Below, piece by piece: positions 1-5,772 of a stretch of 8,637 nucleotides of DNA. Numbering within the stretch: the stretch's first letter is position 1; each line of letters starts with the position of its first letter. Below the pieces are notes generated by a model that was not told the DNA's origin, did no database searches, and was given only the letters and a program-made list of their open reading frames with translations. The stretch comes from Oscillospiraceae bacterium (GTDB lineage Bacteria; Bacillota; Clostridia; Oscillospirales; Oscillospiraceae): NCBI GenBank assembly GCA_028691385.1, contig JAQUZL010000088.1:1-8637 (forward strand). Direction: 5' to 3'. Position numbers and translations under genes: made by a program.

Positions 1-161
1 GCTACCGGAATGTGGCCATCATTGCCAACACGCAATATGGCGACCCCGCGCAGGAAGAACAGCTGCTGCGCCTCGGCGCAGATGATTTTCTTTACAAACC
101 CACAACGCCCTCTCTGGTGAAAAGCCGTCTGCAATCGGCGCTGCGGAAATACGCCACATAA
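1..161 (+). CDS. Response-regulator receiver domain protein, C-terminal fragment
   Basis: Only the last 53 codons are inside the window (reading frame from base 3, TAA at 159-161); the start lies to the left. The translation reads like the second half of a CheY-type receiver domain. A hydrophobic strand (VAIIANT) ends in the conserved Thr (fragment residue 10), followed by a helix, then GADDFLYKP with the conserved Lys (residue 32), then a last helix (LVKSRLQSALRKY). The Thr-to-Lys spacing of 22 residues equals that of CheY T87-K109. The phospho-accepting Asp lies outside the window. Because the protein ends about 20 residues after the KP motif, the receiver is its last domain. It could be a stand-alone receiver or the tail of a larger signalling protein such as a GGDEF or EAL protein; the sequence cannot say which. 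It is convergent with the gene to its right. Confidence 0.75.
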   Translation, partial: YRNVAIIANTQYGDPAQEEQLLRLGADDFLYKPTTPSLVKSRLQSALRKYAT

Positions 162-191
162 GCAGCCGTTTCGGCCTGCGCCCCCGCCAAT

Positions 192-240
192 CGAAAAAAG
201 CTCCCGGAAGAAATCAAATTTCTTCCGGGAGCTTTTTTCG
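192..240. terminator. Bidirectional rho-independent terminator
   Basis: A perfect 23-bp inverted repeat (192-214 against 218-240) with a 3-nt loop. The core is GC-rich (AGCTCCCGGAAG) and is flanked on each strand by a run of six T after the stem core. It sits 30 nt past the stop of the plus-strand receiver gene and 5 nt past the stop of the minus-strand desulfidase gene. It is therefore placed to end both convergent transcripts. Confidence 0.93.
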
Positions 241-255
241 GCTGCTCAGCAGCCG
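239..255 (-). repeat. Short inverted repeat spanning the desulfidase stop codon
   Basis: CGGCTGCT and AGCAGCCG flank a single base, giving a possible 7-bp stem with a 3-nt loop. The TGA stop of the minus-strand gene (246-248) lies in the loop region. It abuts the large terminator repeat. It may be chance or may add to the terminator structure. Confidence 0.4.
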
Positions 256-1517
256 ACCATAATCTTCAAAATTTCCTCGTCCGTCGACTGCATCCCGCGC
301 GAGGCCATACGCCCGATGCGGGAGATGGTCTGCTCCACGTTCTCGCCCACAATGCCCTCACCGTCGCGGAACACGTTGCCGCACTTTGCCAGCTCATAGC
401 CGCCCAGCGCGCACTGCACCGCGCAGCTGATCTTCGCCGCACAGGAGGATTTGGCTCCATCGCAGACCATGCCGCCGATGGTGGCAATGGAGTTGATGAT
501 GGTTCCGCCGATTACCTCATAGGACGCGCCCTCCAGATAGGCGATGGCGGCCGCAGCGCCGGTGGCCGCGCACACTGCGCCGCAGTAGGCAGAAAGCTTT
601 CCGATGTCGCATTTTTGCCGCAGCGCCGTCAAATTGCTGACGCACAACGCGCGCAAAAGCCGGGCATGGGGCACGTCGTGCAGCTTGGCATATTCATAGA
701 CCGGCATGGAAGCGGCAAGACCTTGATTGCCGCTTCCGCTGTTGATGACTACCGGCAGGGCGCAGCCGTTCATTCTGGCGTCCGAGCCAGCCGCCGCCAC
801 CGCGCCCAGACGGCCGTATTCCGATGGCATGACCCGCAGCTGCGTCTTGCCAACGCACGCGCCCCATGTGCCGGTCAGTCCCGCTTCGCAGATTGCCGCG
901 TTGCAGCGCAGCTGATTTTCCAGTGGCTGGCGCACCGTGTCCAGCTCCACCGTGTCGGCATATTCCAAAATTCGCGCGATGGTCAAACAGGCACACGCGT
1001 CCTCCTGCGCGCACGCAGCCGCAGCCGCGCGCGCGTGCACCAGACGGCCGTTATGATATTCGTTGCCCACGTTGGTATGCCAGTCGATAATCTCCACCGA
1101 GGCGGTTTCCGCGCCGCTGGTGCACTCCAAAATCACATGCAGCGTGTGCGTGGATTCCAGAAGTTCCACCTTCACGCGGTTTTCCGCCAGCTGCGCGCGA
1201 ATCTTCTGCCGATCCGCATCCGTCACTGATGAGAGCACTTCCAGCTCCTTGTCTGCATCGCCGCCGAGCGCGCCGGCCAGCACCGCCGCCTCGATTCCCC
1301 GCAGGCCGCCTGTCTGCGGCACAGTAACCGCCTTGACGTTTTTGATGATATTGCCGGAACACCGCACGGTGTACGCGACAGGCTCCATGCCCAGCAGACG
1401 CCGGGCGCGCGCCGCCGCATAGGCGATGGCGATTGGCTCGGTGCAGCCCATGGCGGGCTTCAGCTCCCGAAACAGAATGTCCGTGTATTTCTGTACAATT
1501 TCTTTCTCTAATGCCAT
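246..1517 (-). CDS. L-cysteine desulfidase family protein (CyuA/YhaM, UPF0597)
   Basis: A 423-residue protein of the UPF0597 family, which includes E. coli CyuA (YhaM) and the Methanocaldococcus jannaschii L-cysteine desulfidase. Known members use an oxygen-sensitive [4Fe-4S] cluster to convert L-cysteine to pyruvate, ammonia and sulfide; related annotations call them serine dehydratase alpha-like. Visible family motifs are MGCTEPIA (C25), SGSGNQG (260-266), CGAVCAATGAA (C312, C316) and CDGAKSSCA (C352, C359). C25 matches the reported M. jannaschii cluster ligand Cys25. The 40-residue spacing of C312 and C352 matches its Cys282/Cys322, as I recall them. The protein holds 20 cysteines in all. 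No signal peptide or membrane segment is seen, so it is cytoplasmic. The ATG at 1517 is preceded by AGAGG with a 9-nt spacer. It has its own promoter and terminator and is not part of the transporter operon. Cysteine is the likeliest substrate; serine or another amino acid cannot be excluded. Confidence 0.9.
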   Translation of the reverse strand: MALEKEIVQKYTDILFRELKPAMGCTEPIAIAYAAARARRLLGMEPVAYTVRCSGNIIKNVKAVTVPQTGGLRGIEAAVLAGALGGDADKELEVLSSVTDADRQKIRAQLAENRVKVELLESTHTLHVILECTSGAETASVEIIDWHTNVGNEYHNGRLVHARAAAAACAQEDACACLTIARILEYADTVELDTVRQPLENQLRCNAAICEAGLTGTWGACVGKTQLRVMPSEYGRLGAVAAAGSDARMNGCALPVVINSGSGNQGLAASMPVYEYAKLHDVPHARLLRALCVSNLTALRQKCDIGKLSAYCGAVCAATGAAAAIAYLEGASYEVIGGTIINSIATIGGMVCDGAKSSCAAKISCAVQCALGGYELAKCGNVFRDGEGIVGENVEQTISRIGRMASRGMQSTDEEILKIMVGC

Positions 1518-1598
1518 TGTGCTTTTCCTCTCATTTCCCCTGCCGATTCTTGCGACAGACTGCCGCCGTTGACCGTCCTGCCGTTTGCTTTGGGATTC

Positions 1599-1627
1599 AT
1601 TATAGCGGTCTGCGCATCAAATGCCAA
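1599..1627 (-). promoter_or_regulatory. Sigma-A-like promoter for the cysteine desulfidase gene
   Basis: On the minus strand TTGGCA (1622-1627) is followed by exactly 17 nt and then TATAAT (1599-1604). The -10 box is perfect and the -35 box has one mismatch to TTGACA. Transcription should start near 1592, leaving a leader of about 75 nt before the ATG at 1517. I see no recognised riboswitch in that leader, only a weak stem around GCGGCAGTCTGTCGC. It lies downstream of the transporter terminator, so the desulfidase gene is expected to be expressed on its own. Confidence 0.85.
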
Positions 1628-1688
1628 GCCCAAACTTGTCCTTTTTCGGCAGCATCCATCCACAGCCATGTACACGCGGTCTTTGCGC

Positions 1689-1722
1689 AAAAAGTTCCGC
1701 CGTTTCCTCGCGGCGGAACTTT
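1689..1722 (-). terminator. Rho-independent terminator of the peptide-transporter operon
   Basis: A perfect 12-bp inverted repeat (1691-1702 against 1711-1722, core GTTCCGCCG) with an 8-nt loop. On the minus strand the stem runs into TTTTT followed by GCGC. It lies 27 nt past the TGA of the last ATPase gene and ahead of the promoter at 1599-1627. The remaining bases of the 231-nt gap (1518-1748) hold only that promoter and its leader. Confidence 0.88.
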
Positions 1723-1748
1723 CTGCTTTATGAAAGGGAGAGAAGAAA

Positions 1749-2714
1749 TCAAATGCAGTGACAGCAAGCAAAATGACCCGGTGACACTTCGCGCATCTGT
1801 GGCGTTTCCTGCTCGCAGACGGACTTCTTAAAGGGGCAGCGCGGGTGGAACGGGCAGCCGGACGGCTTGTGCAGCGGAGAAGGAATCTCGCCGACGGACT
1901 TGATTTTCTGCGGCTTCAGCGCTTCCTCCTCGTCGCTCAGCACCGGGATCGACGCCAGAAGCATCTGCGTATAGGGATGCTTGGGGTTGGTGAAGAACTC
2001 TGCCGTATCGGCGTACTCACAGATATTGCCCAGATACATGACGGCCAACCGGTCGCAGATATTGCGCACCAGGCACATATTGTGGGTGATAAACAGATAG
2101 GACAGGTCGTTTTTCTGCTGTAATTGGCGCAGCTTGTTGGTTACCTTGGCCTGAATAGAAACGTCCAGTGCAGAAGTCGGCTCATCGAGCACGATGAACT
2201 TCGGATGCGCCGCCAGTGCCCGCGCTACGCAGACCAGCTGTTTTTCGCCGCCGCCGATGGCGCGCGGATACTTATCCAGATACCCGATGGGCAGACCGAC
2301 CTGCAAAAGGGCGTCCTGGACGCGCTGCTCCATTTCCTGACCGGACAGGCGCTTTTCAGCGAACTGTTTGACCGGCACAGTGAGAATCTGGCGCACCGTT
2401 TTGCGGGGATTCAGCGAGCTGCCGGGATCCTGAAACACCAGCTGGATTTCCTGCTTCAGCTGCGCTGAGCGCCGCTTGGCCGGAATGGAGATGTCGGTGT
2501 CCCCTTGAAAGGTGACCGTGCCGGCGGTTGGGCCATAGGTGCCCACCAGCATCGAGCCGATGGTGGACTTGCCGGAGCCGGATTCGCCCACCAAACCGAA
2601 AATCTCACCTTTTTGGATGGTAAAGTTCACGCCGTCCACGGCGATCAACGTGCCAAATTTCGTCTTAAATTCCTTGCGAAGCTCCTTGACCTCGATCATA
2701 CTGTTCTGACTCAA
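1749..2714 (-). CDS. Peptide ABC transporter ATP-binding protein, DppF/OppF type
   Basis: The second ATPase of the importer, 321 residues from the TTG at 2714 or 316 from the ATG at 2699. In 316-residue numbering: Walker A GESGSGKST (38-46), Q-loop Q90, Walker B FIVLDE (168-173), H-loop H206 and the HPY element (241-243) of the oligopeptide C-terminal domain. The ABC signature is unusual: IGGGEKQ (148-154) where LSGGQ is typical, so the conserved Ser is Gly and Gln is Glu. The C-terminus carries Cys 282, 288, 295, 312, 313 and 315. The first four of this set resemble the cysteines reported to bind an iron-sulfur cluster in related Dpp/Opp ATPases. I prefer the TTG start because it overlaps the upstream stop (TTGA) and has AGGAGG 10 nt ahead, whereas the ATG is 25 nt from that site. 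It is the last gene of the operon, before a terminator. It should pair with the 2711-3688 product on the cytoplasmic face; peptide is the likely but unproven substrate. Confidence 0.9.
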   Translation of the reverse strand: MSQNSMIEVKELRKEFKTKFGTLIAVDGVNFTIQKGEIFGLVGESGSGKSTIGSMLVGTYGPTAGTVTFQGDTDISIPAKRRSAQLKQEIQLVFQDPGSSLNPRKTVRQILTVPVKQFAEKRLSGQEMEQRVQDALLQVGLPIGYLDKYPRAIGGGEKQLVCVARALAAHPKFIVLDEPTSALDVSIQAKVTNKLRQLQQKNDLSYLFITHNMCLVRNICDRLAVMYLGNICEYADTAEFFTNPKHPYTQMLLASIPVLSDEEEALKPQKIKSVGEIPSPLHKPSGCPFHPRCPFKKSVCEQETPQMREVSPGHFACCHCI

Positions 2715-3688
2715 AGCGCTTTCGCCTCCTTCTGTGCCGCAAAGCACGCCACCAAGCGTTCGCCGCTGCCGATGGGCTGCAGCGTCGGCGCCTGCTCGCG
2801 GCACTGTGCGCTCGCGCGCGGGCAGCGGTCGGCAAACCGGCAGCCCTTGGGCGGGTTGATGTAGCGGGGAATGTCGCCTGCAATGCCGTCGGCGATGCCA
2901 TCGCCGGTCAGCTTGGGCGTCGCCGCCAAAAGGCCGTCCGTATAGGGATGCAGTGGCGACTGAAACACCTCGCGGGTAGTTCCGTACTCGACAATATTGC
3001 CGGCATACATTACGTAAACATAGTCTGTGATCTTGCGAATCGCGCCAAGGGCGTGGCTCACTATGATCAGCGATTTTTTCTTCTCCTGCACCAAATGATC
3101 CAGCAATTCCAGAATCTGCTCCTCGATGGTGACGTCCAGCGCGGTGGTCGGCTCGTCGGCAATGATGAGTCTGGTGTCCTTCATCAGCGCCATCGAGATG
3201 CAGACTCTCTGGCGCATGCCGCCGGACAACTGAATGGGGTAGCTGTCCAGCACGCGCTCCGGCGCAGGCATGGACACGCTGCGCAGGGCGTCCATCATTT
3301 TTTCCGTGTACGAAGCGCGACTAAGCTTCGGGAACTGACTTTTGAGGATGTCCATCATCTGCGTGGAAATCTTCAAGGTGGGATTCAGTGCCGTGGATGG
3401 ATCCTGGAAGATCATGGACACGTTCTTGCGGACATTTTTGACGCCTGCGCGGCTATTGGTTGCCATCCCGCAGACCTCGATGGTATCCACCTGCATCTTT
3501 GCCGGCGGACAGTGGAGCACCGCTGCCGCAGCCTTGAGAACCGTCGTTTTACCGCAGCCGGTTTCGCCGATCAGCCCCACGCGCTCGCCCTCGCGCACAT
3601 GAAGGCTGAGGCCGGGGATGACCTCCAGCACACCCTCATAGACTTGGTACTGCACAGAGAGATTCTCAATTTTCAATATTTCAGCCAT
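2711..3688 (-). CDS. Peptide ABC transporter ATP-binding protein, DppD/OppD type
   Basis: A 325-residue ATPase subunit. It carries Walker A GETGCGKTT (41-49), Q-loop in IFQDP (Q95), a canonical LSGGMRQRV signature (154-162), Walker B LIIADE (174-179), the H-loop as VSHALG (H212) and the oligopeptide C-terminal domain with HPY at 247-249. The residue after the H-loop His is Ala rather than the usual Asp or Asn. Cys 283, 289, 296 and 315 form a Cx5C-x6-C...C pattern, like the iron-sulfur site reported for DppD-type ATPases. The ATG at 3688 has GGAGG 7 nt upstream and overlaps the upstream TAA by one base (TAATG), indicating tight coupling to the permease gene. It should form the ATPase heterodimer with the 1749-2714 product. 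The family also includes nickel and other importers; the linked dipeptidase favours peptides. Confidence 0.93.
   Translation of the reverse strand: MAEILKIENLSVQYQVYEGVLEVIPGLSLHVREGERVGLIGETGCGKTTVLKAAAAVLHCPPAKMQVDTIEVCGMATNSRAGVKNVRKNVSMIFQDPSTALNPTLKISTQMMDILKSQFPKLSRASYTEKMMDALRSVSMPAPERVLDSYPIQLSGGMRQRVCISMALMKDTRLIIADEPTTALDVTIEEQILELLDHLVQEKKKSLIIVSHALGAIRKITDYVYVMYAGNIVEYGTTREVFQSPLHPYTDGLLAATPKLTGDGIADGIAGDIPRYINPPKGCRFADRCPRASAQCREQAPTLQPIGSGERLVACFAAQKEAKAL
2725..2731 (-). promoter_or_regulatory. Ribosome binding site deciding the start of the second ATPase
   Basis: AAGGAGG on the minus strand lies inside the last codons of the upstream ATPase gene. It is 10 nt before a TTG (2712-2714) that overlaps the upstream TGA (2711-2713). 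The next in-frame ATG (2697-2699) is 25 nt away and has no good site of its own. The placement favours TTG initiation coupled to translation of the upstream gene. Confidence 0.6.
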
Positions 3689-4584
3689 TACTTTTCCTCC
3701 ACGGACAAGACGTCGGTCAGACCGTCGCCCAGCAGGTTAAAGCCCATCACGATGACAATGACGGCCACAGCCGGCATCACGGACAGCCACCAGTATTCCG
3801 GCAGATAGCTCACGCCGTCGGAAACCATCGAGCCAAGCGACGGTGTGGGCGGCTGCACGCCAAGGCCAACATAGCTCATGCTCGAAGCCGTCAGAATGAT
3901 ACTGCCAGTGTCCAGCGTCATTTTGGTGATGATGGAGGAAACAAGGTTTGGCAGCATTTCACTGAAAATAATACGCAGCATGCCAATGCCGGAAAGCTCG
4001 GTATAGGTGATGTACAGCTCATTGGTCAGCGACACCACCAGATTATAGGTGATACGGGTATACCACGGCCACCATGCCACTGCAATGCCCAGCGCGCAGA
4101 ACACATAGTTGTTGGTGAACATGCAGCACACAACCATGGCCAGAATCAGCGGGGGCACGGACATGAACAGCTCGGTGATGCGGGTGATGACCGTATCGAC
4201 CAGCGTGCCCTGATAATAGCCTGCCAGCAGGCCAAGGAACACGCCCAGTGGCACGGAGATCAGCAGCACGATGGCAGCAATGCCCATGGAAGGGCGGAAG
4301 CCGATGAGCATCCGACTGAATACGTCGCGGCCATAGTCGTCGGTGCCGCAGAGATGCTTCAGACTTGGCCCCTGAAACGCCTCGCTCATATGGGTGATGA
4401 TGCCTGCATCCTCTGCAAAGGGCGCAATCACATTGCAGAATGCCGTGACGCAGAACACCAGCACAACAATGATCAGGCCAATCATGGACATGGGGTTTTT
4501 GGAAAATTTATACCAGCTGCGCTTGAGCATCTCCAGCTTTGGATGATACTGCTGTGCTTCCAGCGTTGAGTGTGTTTTTGCCAT
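3688..4584 (-). CDS. Peptide ABC transporter permease, DppC/OppC type
   Basis: A 298-residue inner-membrane permease. The N-terminal cytoplasmic stretch (about 1-30) precedes a first membrane helix (about 33-55). An external segment with the family motif GTDDYGRDVFSR (80-91) follows, then about five further helices between 98 and 286. The DppC-type motif GLGVQPPTPSLG (240-251) and the ending LLGDGLTDVL are present. The cytoplasmic EAA loop is atypical: the part expected to read like EAA...G is TYTELSG (193-199), although the later RIIFSEMLPN is normal. The ATG at 4584 has GGGGAGG 8 nt upstream and follows the DppB-type stop by one base. It would form the translocation pore with the 4586-5608 product. 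The family assignment is secure; the exact substrate is not. Confidence 0.93.
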   Translation of the reverse strand: MAKTHSTLEAQQYHPKLEMLKRSWYKFSKNPMSMIGLIIVVLVFCVTAFCNVIAPFAEDAGIITHMSEAFQGPSLKHLCGTDDYGRDVFSRMLIGFRPSMGIAAIVLLISVPLGVFLGLLAGYYQGTLVDTVITRITELFMSVPPLILAMVVCCMFTNNYVFCALGIAVAWWPWYTRITYNLVVSLTNELYITYTELSGIGMLRIIFSEMLPNLVSSIITKMTLDTGSIILTASSMSYVGLGVQPPTPSLGSMVSDGVSYLPEYWWLSVMPAVAVIVIVMGFNLLGDGLTDVLSVEEK

Positions 4585-4585
4585 C

Positions 4586-5608
4586 TTATTGACCTCCCCT
4601 CAGACGAATGCGCGGGTCGAGCATGGCCACGCCAATGTCAACCAGCATATTGACCACCGAGAATATGATGCCAAAAATGATGGTAACGGCAATAATGCCA
4701 TAGGGATCCTTGTTCAAAATGACGTTCAGCGCATACTGGGAAAACCCGTTAATACGGAAAATGTTTTCAATGATAAACGCATTGCCCAGCAGCGATGCCA
4801 CCTGCAGACCGTAAACCGTCAGCGTGGGGATAAAAGACGGCTTCATGAGGTGCTTGCAGATCAGCTTACCCTTGCTGACGCCTGCGACCTCAGCGAAGGC
4901 GATGTAGTCCGCGTTGACATTTTCCACCATGGAGGAGCGGTGGATGCGCGCCTGATACGCAATGCTGCCGATGGCCACGCTGATGCAGGGCAGAAAATAG
5001 CTCTGCATACATTTGACAAACAATGCAAACTGTCCCGAGAGCAGGCAATCCAGCGCCGGCGCGCCGGTTCTCACAAACTCCGCCGGAATGGTGGGAAAGC
5101 CGCCGATGGGGAATGCACCCTTTCCATAGGCGAAAATCAGCAAAAAGACAATGCCGAAGGCATAGGCCGGTGTGACAACCCCGAGATAGGTGATGAATCG
5201 AATCAGGTTGTCTACCCAGGTGTTCTTAAAGAGTGCTGCCAGCGTGCCAAAGAACACGCCCAGCACCAGAATCAGCAGGGCCGCCAGCGCACAAAGCTCC
5301 AGACTTTTTGGCAGATACTGCGCAATGTCCAGCGACACCGCGCGATGGGTATAGAGCGACGTTCCGAAATCGCCCCGCGTCACGACGCCCGTCAGCCAGT
5401 GAAACCACTGTACCAGAAGTGGGCGGTCAAAATACAGCTGGTGTCGGTACTGGGCGATGGTATCCTCCGAGGCCAGTGGGCCAAGAGAGCTTTTTACCGG
5501 ATCACCCGGAATCAGTCGTATAAACGAAAATACGATCAGTGACAGCAGCAGAAGGATAAACACCATATGAAGGATCTTTTTCAAGATCATATTTCCAGAC
5601 TTTTTCAT
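4586..5608 (-). CDS. Peptide ABC transporter permease, DppB/OppB type
   Basis: A 340-residue inner-membrane permease. It has a first helix (about 10-30) ending in the family motif RLIPGDP (31-37), a periplasm-side region with GDFGTSL (79-85), further helices around 103-127, 134-160, 194-215, 262-283 and 303-330, the EAA-type loop ending in AFAEVAGVSKGKL (237-249), and the terminal LDPRIR motif. I chose the ATG at 5608 (MKKSGN) because GAGGG lies just upstream and the charged N-terminus then leads straight into the first helix. A longer in-frame start at 5680 would add 24 residues unlike the family. It follows the binding-protein gene after 164 nt that hold a strong hairpin. It pairs with the DppC-type permease. 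Confidence 0.92.
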   Translation of the reverse strand: MKKSGNMILKKILHMVFILLLLSLIVFSFIRLIPGDPVKSSLGPLASEDTIAQYRHQLYFDRPLLVQWFHWLTGVVTRGDFGTSLYTHRAVSLDIAQYLPKSLELCALAALLILVLGVFFGTLAALFKNTWVDNLIRFITYLGVVTPAYAFGIVFLLIFAYGKGAFPIGGFPTIPAEFVRTGAPALDCLLSGQFALFVKCMQSYFLPCISVAIGSIAYQARIHRSSMVENVNADYIAFAEVAGVSKGKLICKHLMKPSFIPTLTVYGLQVASLLGNAFIIENIFRINGFSQYALNVILNKDPYGIIAVTIIFGIIFSVVNMLVDIGVAMLDPRIRLRGGQ

Positions 5609-5714
5609 AGGGCCCTCGCTTTCCAATCTTTGAAAATCTCTCGCCGGCGGCGGTTCACGTGTTCTGGTTCCTCTGCACACCCTTGAAAGTAGGCCCAGAG
5701 GCAGCTATTTACAC

Positions 5715-5754
5715 CGAATTCGGTTGCGGAGTCACGGCTCCGCAACCGAATCCG
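5715..5754 (-). promoter_or_regulatory. Intercistronic hairpin between binding-protein and permease genes
   Basis: On the minus-strand transcript 14 Watson-Crick pairs (5738-5751 with 5718-5731) extend to 17 by a G-U and two more pairs (5752-5754 with 5715-5717). They close a 6-nt loop. The stem begins 18 nt after the stop of the binding-protein gene. No T-run follows on either strand, so it is not a normal terminator. A 3' stabilising or processing element, or a partial attenuator, fits better. The rest of the 164-nt gap (5609-5714) shows only the ribosome site of the next gene. Confidence 0.75.
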
Positions 5755-5772
5755 TTCTTCACCCGGTGGGGA

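Noticed and set aside
1508..1771. Minus-strand 87-codon frame in the gap upstream of the desulfidase gene
   Set aside because: It overlaps the operon terminator and the promoter, runs into the desulfidase coding region in another frame, and has no ribosome site or known domain.
2948..3808. Plus-strand open frame of 286 codons opposite the first ATPase
   Set aside because: It is antisense to a gene with all ABC motifs. It has no domain, and it crosses the gene boundary at 3688 without regard to the operon layout.
4589..5542. Plus-strand open frame of 317 codons opposite the DppB-type permease
   Set aside because: The translation is highly polar, with many Arg, Gln and His. It mirrors the hydrophobic codons of the real permease on the other strand, and no family is visible.
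5665..5700. Possible second hairpin (CCTCTG with CAGAGG) in the leader of the DppB-type gene
   Set aside because: It has only six pairs around a loop of about 20 nt, not better than chance in this base composition.
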